NCBI GenBank assembly: GCA_029974875.1
Contig: JARKQP010000323.1
Location: 1-10,279, forward strand
Length of the DNA: 10,279 nucleotides
Direction: 5' to 3'
DNA from: Mobilitalea sp.
GTDB lineage: Bacteria > Bacillota_A > Clostridia > Lachnospirales > Lachnospiraceae
The notes under the pieces: model-generated
Database searches by the model: none
Told to the model about the DNA's origin: nothing
The model's input: only the letters and a program-made list of their open reading frames with translations
Position numbers and translations under genes: made by a program
Shown: positions 1 to 5,234 of the stretch, one piece after another
Layout of the letters: each line of letters starts with the position of its first letter
Position numbering within the stretch: position 1 is the stretch's first letter

Positions 1-81
1 GGCTCACCGGACCAGATCTTTAATAATCCGGCCCAGGAGAGGACGAAGGAATTCTTGAAGAGGGTTTTAAACCAGCAGTAG
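1..81 (+). CDS. Amino-acid ABC transporter ATP-binding protein, C-terminal end (partial)
   Basis: Only the last 26 codons and the TAG stop (79-81) lie in the window; the gene enters from the left edge in frame 1. The tail reads GSPDQIFNNP then AQERTKEFLKRVL, which matches the usual C-terminus of GlnQ/HisP-type polar amino-acid importer ATPases (pattern G-x-P-x-x-[IV]-F-x-N-P-x-x-x-R-T-x-x-F-L). Such subunits hydrolyse ATP on the cytoplasmic face of a two-permease importer. The family is inferred from this short tail alone; Walker motifs are outside the window, so substrate specificity cannot be judged. It is probably the last gene of its operon, because a large inverted repeat follows at 172-227. 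Confidence 0.8.
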   Translation, partial: GSPDQIFNNPAQERTKEFLKRVLNQQ

Positions 82-171
82 AGTAGTGAATTACCCACTT
101 AATCTATGCCAAATATGATAAAATTCAGAGGGTATAAGCCGGTTTAATAAATATGTATTGTATATCATAGA

Positions 172-227
172 AAGGAAGCAGTTGACTTATCTCCTCCTAT
201 AAAGAGGGATAACTCAACTGCTTCCTT
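172..227. terminator. Probable bidirectional terminator hairpin
   Basis: A perfect 14-bp stem has arms AAGGAAGCAGTTGA (172-185) and its complement (214-227). After one C-C mismatch it extends by TTATC/GATAA and then, past a bulged T, by CCTC/GAGG, closing on a loop of about 7 nt. It lies between the end of the ABC ATPase gene (plus, stop 79-81) and the stop of the small minus-strand gene (232-234), so it is placed to end both converging transcripts. The U-rich tracts are weak on both sides (TATATTT on plus, TTCTATGATAT on minus), so it may act mainly as an RNA-stabilising 3' hairpin. Confidence 0.7.
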
Positions 228-231
228 ATAT

Positions 232-393
232 TTATGCACGGGTATATTTTTTCTCCAATCTTTCGCATACTTCGTTAAAGTCTTTTGTTTTTCCCTGTTT
301 TACTTGGTCAATTGCCTGCGTTACCAGATGTCTGACATTAGACTGGTTGTTCTCCCGATCAGCCTTATATTTTTTTGGGGATATTTCTGTCAT
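232..393 (-). CDS. Small protein of unknown function (53 aa)
   Basis: I do not recognise this gene with certainty. The protein starts MTEISPKKYK and is hydrophilic, with no signal or membrane segment. Residues 18-34 look like an amphipathic helix, followed by GKTKDFNEVCERLEKKY (residues 34-50). That tail resembles the G-x-x-x-D-x-[ED]-E-V-x-x-x-L-x-x-K-Y pattern at the C-terminus of some type II antitoxins (Phd/YefM or RHH type), but no toxin gene is adjacent, so this is only a resemblance. The start at 391-393 is chosen because AAAGGAGA lies 8-9 nt upstream; an ATG 15 codons further upstream (436-438) has no good site and would overlap yqeY. It follows the YqeY gene by 35 nt in the same direction, so the two are probably cotranscribed. 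Confidence 0.7.
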   Translation of the reverse strand: MTEISPKKYKADRENNQSNVRHLVTQAIDQVKQGKTKDFNEVCERLEKKYTRA

Positions 394-401
394 ATTAATC
401 A

Positions 402-409
402 TCTCCTTT
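402..409 (-). promoter_or_regulatory. Ribosome binding site that fixes the start of the 53-aa gene
   Basis: On the minus strand this reads AAAGGAGA, 8 nt before the ATG at 391-393. It sits inside the 5' extension of the longer frame that opens at 438, which argues for the shorter product. Confidence 0.75.
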
Positions 410-428
410 TGTGCGAAGCGCATTACTC

Positions 429-866
429 TTACTGGCACAGCTTTGCAACAACCTCGTTAATTAGCTTACCATCTGCCTTACCCTTAAGCTCACCCATTAT
501 ATTTTTCATGATCATGCCCTTGTTCTTAGTCGCTACAAGATCAGCATATTTCCCCATAATAAAGGAATGGATATCATCCTCAGACATCATAGAAGGGGCA
601 TATTCATGGATAATATCATGGGTTGCCTGATAGCTTGCTTTCAATTCGGTTCTTTCTGCCGGGCAGGTTTCTATTTGTTCCTTCACAAGCTTTAATTCCT
701 TTAAAATAGCGCGGTCAACCAATTCCTCCGGAATAGCATCCCGGCAGCCCTCGTCAATTGCGATTTTCTTAACAGCGGATATTAAAGAAGAAAGGGCGTC
801 CTTGCGTACCTTGTCATGAGCCTTCATAGCTGTAACCATATCTTTTTGTAATTGTTCCATCTGCAT
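429..866 (-). CDS. yqeY: GatB/YqeY domain-containing protein
   Basis: A 145-residue soluble protein of the YqeY family, about the usual family length (near 148). These proteins resemble the tRNA-interacting C-terminal tail domain of GatB, the amidotransferase subunit that makes Gln-tRNA(Gln) or Asn-tRNA(Asn). Their stand-alone role is not firmly established. Visible hallmarks are the N-terminal helix MEQLQKDMVTAMKAHDKVRK (residues 3-22), then LSSLISAVKKIAIDEG (26-41), and the C-terminal stretch with NKGMIMKNIMGELKGKADG (about residues 114-132), which fits the family's G-x-[VI]-M-K-x-[VIL]-M-x-x-[LV]-K-G-K-x-D-G motif. The start codon at 864-866 is preceded by AGGAGGT with an 8-9 nt gap. It is the first gene of a two-gene minus-strand unit with the 53-aa gene. 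Confidence 0.9.
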   Translation of the reverse strand: MQMEQLQKDMVTAMKAHDKVRKDALSSLISAVKKIAIDEGCRDAIPEELVDRAILKELKLVKEQIETCPAERTELKASYQATHDIIHEYAPSMMSEDDIHSFIMGKYADLVATKNKGMIMKNIMGELKGKADGKLINEVVAKLCQ

Positions 867-887
867 AAATGATACCTCCTAAATTTG

Positions 888-917
888 ATTATACCTAATA
901 GTAATCTCCGTTTGGAA
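888..917 (-). promoter_or_regulatory. Candidate sigma-A-type promoter of the yqeY unit
   Basis: On the minus strand a perfect -10 box TATAAT (888-893) stands 22 nt before the yqeY start codon. The best -35 is the weak TTCCAA (912-917) at an 18-bp spacing. The spacer and -35 region coincide with the left arm of the 895-1003 hairpin, so the structure and the promoter could influence each other. If the -10 is used, the 5' leader is very short. Confidence 0.5.
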
Positions 918-1003
918 GCTGCCAAAAAATTAAGGGAAGGTTTTCGTATATGGTCTTTCCATTGACCTTTTGGTAAAGGCTTCTTATTGGAGATTAGTAT
1001 TAG
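895..1003. repeat. 109-nt imperfect terminal inverted repeat (MITE-like hairpin)
   Basis: The ends are CTAATAGTAATCTCC (895-909) and GGAGATTAGTATTAG (989-1003), which pair at 14 of 15 positions. After a symmetric 5 x 5 internal loop the fold continues with GAAGC/GCTTC (915-919 with 979-983) and CCAAAA/TTTTGG (922-927 with 968-973). A further GGAAGG/CTTTCC pairing is possible near the centre. No clear target-site duplication is seen. It could be a small non-autonomous inverted-repeat element, or a long regulatory hairpin between the divergent yqeY and glycosyltransferase genes. Together with 1004-1198 it makes up the 332-nt gap between those genes; the rest of that gap is AT-rich with a candidate promoter only. 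Confidence 0.55.
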
Positions 1004-1153
1004 TGTTTATTGGTTATTCATGAAAGTATAAAAATTACGGGCCATTAGTCCTATTGAAAATAGTATATTCCATTAGAGAAAGATGTTCAAGAAAAAAATA
1101 ACACCGGGTAGCAGATATATGAAAAAATGCTATATTTTATCGAAGCTAGGGAG

Positions 1154-1159
1154 TATAAT
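1154..1159 (+). promoter_or_regulatory. Candidate -10 box upstream of the glycosyltransferase
   Basis: A perfect TATAAT lies 39 nt before the chosen ATG at 1199. No convincing -35 is seen at 16-18 bp spacing (the region is TATATT-like). If real, transcription would begin near 1166, which would exclude the alternative start codons at 1127 and 1160. Confidence 0.3.
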
Positions 1160-1198
1160 GTGACAGAGATAAAACCTTGTTTGGAGGAAGCTGCCACC

Positions 1199-2365
1199 AT
1201 GAAAAAGATAGTGATGTTTATTGGAGGAATTGAGACGACGGAATATTTTTCAAAGCAATTGGGAAAGGCCTTTGAACAATTGGGACATGACGTATTCCTG
1301 TTCCAATTGGAGAAGGAAGAGGAGGAATTTACTAGGTTGCTCAGCTTCATAGAAAAAGGGAATACTGCCATGATAACCTTTAATTATCATGGGTTAAATG
1401 AGGAAAGGGTATTCTATCAGAATGGACGGCTGTTTTGGGAGGAGTGGGGGATTCCCTGCTATAACATCATGCTTGACCACCCCTTCTATTATCATAAATA
1501 TCTTAATTCTATGCCTCCGCTTTACTGCAACCTATGTATTGACGGGGCACACGACCGTTATATAGCAAGGTTTTTCCCGGAGATTAAGAGAGGCCCCCTT
1601 CTCCCCCTTGCAGGTACAGAGCTTGCCCACAAACCGATAGCAGAGCGCAGCATGGATATTGTAATGGCAGGACATTACACGCCTCCCAGTAAGTTTGAGA
1701 AGCATATCACACGGATTGATGAGGAGTATACCCAGTTTTATTATAGGATCATCCGTGATTTAATAGAAAATCCCATCCAGGGGATGGAGGAAGCCTTTGA
1801 AAAGCATCTGAGGATAGACATACCGGACATCAGCGCCCGGGATTTGATGCTATGTATGGAAAAAATGATATTTATTGACTTATATGTGCGCTTTTATTTC
1901 AGGGGGGAAGCAGTAAAAGTACTTGCAGATAACGGCTTTAAGGTACATGTGGTTGGAAGTGGCTGGAATCTGCTGGACTGTGTCCACCCGGAGAATATTA
2001 TCCAGCTTGGGCCGAAGGATTCCCCAGGATGCCTGGAGGCAATTGCTGACAGCAAGCTGTCCTTGAATGTAATGCCCTGGTTTAAGGAGGGAGTCCATGA
2101 CCGGGTATTCAATTCCATGCTAAATGGGGCAGTCTGTGTCAGTGATGAAAGCGTCTGGATGGAGGAGCATCTTAGGGCAGGAGAGGAAATCATCTTTTAC
2201 CGCTTAAATGAGCTTGAAAAGCTGCCGTCAGCCGTCACCCGGCTATTGTCCGATCCAGAAGGAATGCAGCGGCTTGCGGACAACGGGCGCAGAAAGGCCA
2301 AAGCGGAGCATACCTGGGCTGCCAGGGCAAAGGTGCTGTCAAGGCTTGTTGAAGAGCAGTTTTAA
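1199..2365 (+). CDS. CgeB/YkvP-like GT-B fold glycosyltransferase
   Basis: A 388-residue cytoplasmic protein of two Rossmann-like halves. The N-terminal half opens MKKIVMFIGGIETTEYFSKQ and contains LGKAFEQLGHDVF (21-33), the usual first strand and helix of a GT-B enzyme, followed by an acidic stretch EKEEEEF (38-44). The C-terminal half carries VHVVGSGW (249-256), then DSKLSLNVMPWFKEGVHDRV (284-303) and FNSMLNGAVCVSD (304-316). This arrangement is typical of the donor-binding domain of CgeB/YkvP-type group-1 transferases (Glyco_trans_1_2). It would transfer a nucleotide-activated sugar to a surface or spore-coat glycan or a protein; the acceptor cannot be told. ATG 1199 is chosen because GGAGG lies 11 nt upstream and the GT-B strand begins at once. 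The in-frame ATG 1127 lacks a ribosome site, and GTG 1160 with GGGAG before it remains possible. The gene stands alone on its strand. Confidence 0.75.
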   Translation: MKKIVMFIGGIETTEYFSKQLGKAFEQLGHDVFLFQLEKEEEEFTRLLSFIEKGNTAMITFNYHGLNEERVFYQNGRLFWEEWGIPCYNIMLDHPFYYHKYLNSMPPLYCNLCIDGAHDRYIARFFPEIKRGPLLPLAGTELAHKPIAERSMDIVMAGHYTPPSKFEKHITRIDEEYTQFYYRIIRDLIENPIQGMEEAFEKHLRIDIPDISARDLMLCMEKMIFIDLYVRFYFRGEAVKVLADNGFKVHVVGSGWNLLDCVHPENIIQLGPKDSPGCLEAIADSKLSLNVMPWFKEGVHDRVFNSMLNGAVCVSDESVWMEEHLRAGEEIIFYRLNELEKLPSAVTRLLSDPEGMQRLADNGRRKAKAEHTWAARAKVLSRLVEEQF

Positions 2366-2383
2366 AGAACGATTATAAAAAGC

Positions 2384-2479
2384 AATTTAAGAAGCAACTT
2401 GTAAAGCAGTTTAAAAAATAGTTGTGAAAATAATTTTGGAAATAGTTTTGAGAATAATTTGGAAAATAATTTTAAAGAA
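2384..2479 (+). repeat. Degenerate 12-bp tandem repeat (8 units in exact phase)
   Basis: Eight consecutive units of exactly 12 nt fit the consensus A[AG]TTTTGAAAAT: for example AATTTAAGAAGC (2384), AGTTGTGAAAAT (2420), AGTTTTGAGAAT (2444) and AATTTGGAAAAT (2456). Weaker units extend on both sides (about 2358-2503). The array starts just after the glycosyltransferase stop and is in the same frame, where it would encode tetrapeptides such as SCEN, NFGN, SFEN, NLEN, NFKE. The TAA at 2363-2365 and another TAA at 2402-2404 interrupt it. It fills most of the 213-nt gap to the convergent gene; no clear terminator is seen there. Confidence 0.75.
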
Positions 2480-2578
2480 CAGCCATAAAAACAGTTTGCC
2501 GGATCCACTCCGTATGAATGGCTGGATATAAGAACTATGGATATAGCGTATACAAAAATAAGGAATGGGGAATTTCCG

Positions 2579-3583
2579 TTATTGGGTAACGGTTACAGCA
2601 CATCTTACCTTGGTGCCATCCTCTGCAGCATAGATATAAGATTTCCCCTTCTGCAGGGCTTTGATATCCCCATAAGCGTTCACTGATATAACATTAGAGT
2701 TACTGGAGGTCCAGGTAGGTCTATTCTTTGAGGAGACCGTTGCCAAAAGGGTGGCACTGTCGCCTTTTTTCAGGGTTAACTCAGTTGAACTTAAGGTAAT
2801 CTCGGGCTTTTGTACAGTGATCTCACAGGTTTGGGTTACTCCATCCACGGTTGCCGTGATGATGGCCGTTCCATGCTTGATAGCCGTTACGGTGCCGGTA
2901 GCATCTACGAGGGCTACGCTTGACTTATTTGTTTTCCAGGTAGGCTTTATGGAAGAAGAAACGGTCGCCGACAGCTGCAGGGTCTGCCCCCGGTATAGGG
3001 TAGCGGAGGTCTGCTTCAGCCGGACGGTGGGAAGCTTGACAGTTACCTGGCATGTAGCACTGGTTCCGTCAGCAGAGGCTGTTATGGTAGTCTCACCAGG
3101 CTTTAGCCCCGTCACTTTACCGTATTCATCTACGGTAGCAATACTCTTTTTACTGCTTTTCCAGGTTACGGGGGAGCTATTGGAGGTAGAGGCAGAGAGC
3201 TGGAGCGTCTCACCATGCTCGATACTTGCAGTCCCCTTACTGATAGAGACCTTGGTCTTATTTACTGTCACCTGGCAGGAGGCCTCTGCATTTTTGATCT
3301 TTGCGGTGATCATTGCGATGCCGGCTTTTTTTGCCGTGACTACACCATAGGTATTAACAGAAGCAATCTTGGAGTCGCTGCTTTTCCAGGTGACTGATTT
3401 ACCGGTGGAACTGACTGCAGCGATGCGGAGCTGATCCCCAATATCGGCGGTTGTCTTATATTGGGAAAGAATAATAAATGCAAAATCCGAGGTTAGTGCA
3501 AAAACGCCCTGAGTTGGTGCAAAGAAGCCTAGAATGGTAAGGCTTAGGATTAGAGATAATAGAACTTTTACGGTTTTTTTCAT
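2579..3583 (-). CDS. Secreted protein with four bacterial Ig-like (Big_2) domains
   Basis: A 334-residue protein. Residues 1-29 form a signal peptide: MKKTVK, a hydrophobic core VLLSLILSLTILGFF, and a likely cleavage after V-F-A at 29. Four Big_2-type Ig-like domains of about 74 residues follow, near 34-108, 110-183, 186-258 and 260-334. Each shows the family pattern: LQLSA or similar, a central TWKSS or TWTSS with a conserved Trp, then I-A-x-V-[DN]-x-[YAT]-G-x-[VI], a K-x-G turn, and a final C-x-[VI]-T-V strand. No LPXTG, SLH, cell-wall-binding or enzymatic domain is present, so it is probably released or bound through partners; Big_2 domains serve as spacers or adhesive modules in surface proteins. 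The start at 3581-3583 has AAAGGAGGA 4 nt upstream and lies downstream of a strong promoter. A longer frame opening at 3763 starts upstream of that promoter. It is divergent from the Tad operon; a link in adhesion is inference. Confidence 0.88.
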   Translation of the reverse strand: MKKTVKVLLSLILSLTILGFFAPTQGVFALTSDFAFIILSQYKTTADIGDQLRIAAVSSTGKSVTWKSSDSKIASVNTYGVVTAKKAGIAMITAKIKNAEASCQVTVNKTKVSISKGTASIEHGETLQLSASTSNSSPVTWKSSKKSIATVDEYGKVTGLKPGETTITASADGTSATCQVTVKLPTVRLKQTSATLYRGQTLQLSATVSSSIKPTWKTNKSSVALVDATGTVTAIKHGTAIITATVDGVTQTCEITVQKPEITLSSTELTLKKGDSATLLATVSSKNRPTWTSSNSNVISVNAYGDIKALQKGKSYIYAAEDGTKVRCAVTVTQ

Positions 3584-3587
3584 GTAT

Positions 3588-3596
3588 TCCTCCTTT
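3588..3596 (-). promoter_or_regulatory. Ribosome binding site of the Ig-like protein gene
   Basis: On the minus strand AAAGGAGGA ends 4 nt before the ATG at 3581-3583. It is a near-perfect Shine-Dalgarno and supports the start that places the signal peptide at the very N-terminus. Confidence 0.85.
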
Positions 3597-3606
3597 AGAA
3601 TGTAAG

Positions 3607-3638
3607 TTATCAGAAGTTGCATTTTTATCTTCTGATAA
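3607..3638 (-). promoter_or_regulatory. 5'-UTR hairpin before the Ig-like protein gene
   Basis: A perfect 10-bp stem has arms TTATCAGAAG (3607-3616) and CTTCTGATAA (3629-3638) around a 12-nt loop. It lies within the predicted leader of about 100 nt, some 10 nt upstream of the Shine-Dalgarno in the direction of transcription. It is not followed by a U tract, so it is not a terminator. It could be an mRNA-stabilising stem, a protein-binding dyad or a DNA operator. Confidence 0.5.
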
Positions 3639-3693
3639 AAGACGCTGCTTTTGCGCCGTGCATATAGGAGTGAATACCAGCAAACTTGTCCAT

Positions 3694-3722
3694 ATTGTAG
3701 CATCGTTTTTTCCTGTTGTAAA
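3694..3722 (-). promoter_or_regulatory. Strong sigma-A-type promoter of the Ig-like protein gene
   Basis: On the minus strand the -35 box TTTACA (3717-3722) and the -10 box TACAAT (3694-3699) are separated by exactly 17 bp (3700-3716). Each matches consensus at 5 of 6 positions. A TG dinucleotide one base before the -10 (TGC-TACAAT) makes it an extended -10 promoter. The start of transcription would be near 3687, giving a leader of about 104 nt that contains the 3607-3638 hairpin. Confidence 0.75.
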
Positions 3723-3927
3723 TACAAGGGAACAGGGGTGGTTGTGATTTGTAAAATATACACAAAAAAACGAAAAATTTATGTGGAAAAATTTTCTAAT
3801 AAAAATATTTACAATTCCACAGCTTTCGATTATGATATACATATCTCGTTAAAATTCTTTGTAAGTTTATCTTGAACGACATTCATTTTTATTCCCGTGA
3901 TTTCCAATTTTTTGATGAACCTTTCAA

Positions 3928-4024
3928 AAATTTGAATAGGTCTGAATAAAAAAGGTTGAAAATGTTCTTTTTTCAACCCATCCTCAGCCTTTCAATTTGA
4001 TGATTTATAAAAATTGGATAGGTC
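3928..4024. repeat. Pair of 15-bp direct repeats upstream of the Tad operon
   Basis: AAATTTGAATAGGTC (3928-3942) and AAAATTGGATAGGTC (4010-4024) match at 13 of 15 positions and are 82 bp apart. Each is preceded by CCTTTCAA (3920-3927 and 3988-3995). They flank the hairpin at 3954-3978. They could be binding sites for a regulator of the operon that starts at 4094. The whole gap 3723-4093 (371 nt) is AT-rich. It also holds a TGTGGAA/TTCCACA inverted pair (3782-3788 with 3815-3821). No convincing plus-strand -35/-10 pair was found; CATAAT boxes at about 4065-4070 and 4075-4080 lack a -35. Confidence 0.45.
3954..3978 (-). terminator. Minus-strand intrinsic terminator-like hairpin
   Basis: The arms GGTTGAAAA (3954-3962) and TTTTCAACC (3970-3978) form a perfect 9-bp stem with a 7-nt loop. 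Read on the minus strand, the stem is followed directly by TTTTTTATT, the layout of a rho-independent terminator. On the plus strand no T run follows. There is no minus-strand gene immediately upstream of it, so it would stop antisense transcription arriving from the Tad operon or end a short unannotated RNA. Confidence 0.5.
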
Positions 4025-4080
4025 AAAAGCGGAGAGGATGAAGAGGGTTTTCTTTTAATTTTTCCATAATAAAACATAAT

Positions 4081-4088
4081 AGGAGGGG
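4081..4088 (+). promoter_or_regulatory. Ribosome binding site for a TTG start
   Basis: AGGAGGGG stands 5 nt before TTG at 4094-4096. There is no nearby in-frame ATG, so this site decides a TTG start for the first Tad-operon gene. Confidence 0.8.
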
Positions 4089-4093
4089 TCTAG

Positions 4094-5002
4094 TTGGTAA
4101 TTGCATTTTGGAGTAATGCAAATGAAAAATGCCCGGTCACTGCCAATATGGCTGCAATCAGTGTAGCTAGTGTAATCCGTTATCCATATTCCGTGGTCAT
4201 GATGGAGAATCATCTGGGCAGGAGTAACCTTAGGACAGCATTTTATGGAAGGGAAAGTATCCATTTTATGAATGAAGCGGGAACCAATTACTATGACGGT
4301 AACGGAATGGAGGGATTGGTCCGGAAGATTTACCGTGGGGATGCCACAAAGCATGACCTTGCAGCCTACATAAAACAGATTGTCCCGGACAGGTTGTATT
4401 ATATCCCTAAAGGGAAGGCGATCCATAATAAAATTTTTGATTATGAATTTGAATACGGGATCGAGCATTTATTAAAAATGATGGAGGGATATGCCGATGT
4501 CAGCCTTATCGGTACGGCCAGCCACTATAGCATGAGCACTAAAACAATTCTAGAAAAAGCCGATTTAATCGTGGTAAATCTATGCCAGAAGCAAAGTATC
4601 TTAGATGATTTTTTTCTTAATTATTCCTCATTAATTCCCAAAGCAGTGTTTTTAATTAGTAACTATGAATACCATACGAAGCTGTCTGTTAAGAAAATTA
4701 GCCAAACGTATGAGCTTCCCTTGGAGAATTTGATAGCGATCCCTAAGAATGAACTATTTCAGGTTGCCTACATGAATGGAGGCGTCAAGGATTTTATTGA
4801 CTATTACAGTGATTGCGGTAAGGAAAGTCCTAACTTCCTCTTTATGCATGCCATAAGGAAAGCCACCTATCTAATCCTTAAAAGAGCAGTGGAAGCAGAA
4901 AGAAACAAGGGGCTTCCAGAGGAGATGCTCCACATGCTTCAGGAGGACAAAAAGGGCGGAGAAGGTTTTCCGCCAGGGAGGATTTATTGTGCTTCTGTTT
5001 GA
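4094..5002 (+). CDS. CpaE/MinD-like protein with destroyed P-loop (first gene of Tad operon)
   Basis: A 302-residue protein with a TTG start and no signal or membrane segment. It aligns by eye with the protein at 7040-8089. Both begin with a hydrophobic strand followed by F-W-S. Both share a G-[MI]-[ED]-x-L-V-R block (71-77 here), an F-D-Y (115-117), a Y-x-D strand, and A-D/E-L-x-V-[VI]-N-L-x-Q (156-165 here). This is the layout of a MinD/ParA-fold (CpaE-like) protein, which in Tad systems localises or licenses pilus assembly. Here the P-loop position reads SNANEKCPVTAN (7-18), without the glycines or signature lysines of XKGGxxK[T/S]. The switch II strand VSLIGTA (136-142) lacks the aspartate. 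It is therefore probably a non-hydrolysing pseudo-ATPase, perhaps a binding partner of its paralogues. The end overlaps the next gene by 14 nt. Confidence 0.7.
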   Translation: MVIAFWSNANEKCPVTANMAAISVASVIRYPYSVVMMENHLGRSNLRTAFYGRESIHFMNEAGTNYYDGNGMEGLVRKIYRGDATKHDLAAYIKQIVPDRLYYIPKGKAIHNKIFDYEFEYGIEHLLKMMEGYADVSLIGTASHYSMSTKTILEKADLIVVNLCQKQSILDDFFLNYSSLIPKAVFLISNYEYHTKLSVKKISQTYELPLENLIAIPKNELFQVAYMNGGVKDFIDYYSDCGKESPNFLFMHAIRKATYLILKRAVEAERNKGLPEEMLHMLQEDKKGGEGFPPGRIYCASV

Positions 5003-5234
5003 AATAATCCAAATTTTTATGGTTCCTGTCATAGGGCTATTGATGTTTTTTGGACTGTTCCGTATCCAGGATTTATTGTGCGGCATCAGGCCTTTAAGGA
5101 AAAGGGGCAAGGAAGGGAAAAAGCCGGATAAGGGCAGCAGGAATGCAATCCTTCTCATATATACCATAACACAGCTGATGATTGCGGTAATGATTTTTTT
5201 GTTAATCAAACTAATTTTAAGGGGTGAGCTATGA
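4989..5234 (+). CDS. Small two-helix membrane protein of the Tad operon (81 aa)
   Basis: I do not recognise a named family. It starts with GTG at 4989, preceded by AGGGAGGA (4975-4982) at a 6-nt gap. Two membrane helices are visible, about residues 4-30 (IIQIFMVPVIGLLMFFGLF) and 53-77 (AILLIYTITQLMIAVMIFLL). They are joined by a loop of about 20 residues rich in Lys and Arg (RPLRKRGKEGKKPDKGSR), so the loop is predicted cytoplasmic with both termini outside. It overlaps the gene before by 14 nt and the next by 4 nt (ATGA), so translation is coupled. Its position just before CpaB suggests an inner-membrane accessory subunit of the pilus machine, but this rests on context only. Confidence 0.75.
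   Translation: MLLFEIIQIFMVPVIGLLMFFGLFRIQDLLCGIRPLRKRGKEGKKPDKGSRNAILLIYTITQLMIAVMIFLLIKLILRGEL

Noticed and set aside
304..630. A 108-codon plus-strand open frame
   Set aside because: It is antisense to yqeY and the 53-aa gene, which both have good ribosome sites; its hydrophobic look comes from the complement of charged codons.
1127..1198. Upstream extension of the glycosyltransferase to ATG 1127
   Set aside because: No ribosome site precedes it, a TATAAT lies inside it, and the GT-B fold begins at 1199. It is not fully excluded, and GTG 1160 also has a passable site.
2576..2592. CCGTTA/TAACGG palindrome at the end of the Ig-like gene as a terminator
   Set aside because: The stem is only 6 bp, overlaps the stop codon and has no U tract on either strand.
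2751..3350. A 199-codon plus-strand open frame
   Set aside because: It is antisense to the Ig-like domain gene; its length is explained by the repetitive Thr/Val/Ser codons of that gene. It has no ribosome site and no recognisable protein features.
3640..3690. Possible cyclic-di-GMP (GEMM) riboswitch in the leader of the Ig-like gene
   Set aside because: A GCACGGCGCAAAAGC-like stretch recalls parts of the motif, but the conserved blocks are not in the right order and the paired stems are missing.
3782..3821. TGTGGAA/TTCCACA as DnaA boxes or an origin element
   Set aside because: Each differs from the TTATCCACA consensus at several positions and there is no cluster; it was kept only as a minor inverted pair.
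4055..4468. A 137-codon minus-strand open frame over the start of the Tad operon
   Set aside because: It lies opposite a well-supported gene and has no Shine-Dalgarno or coherent fold features.
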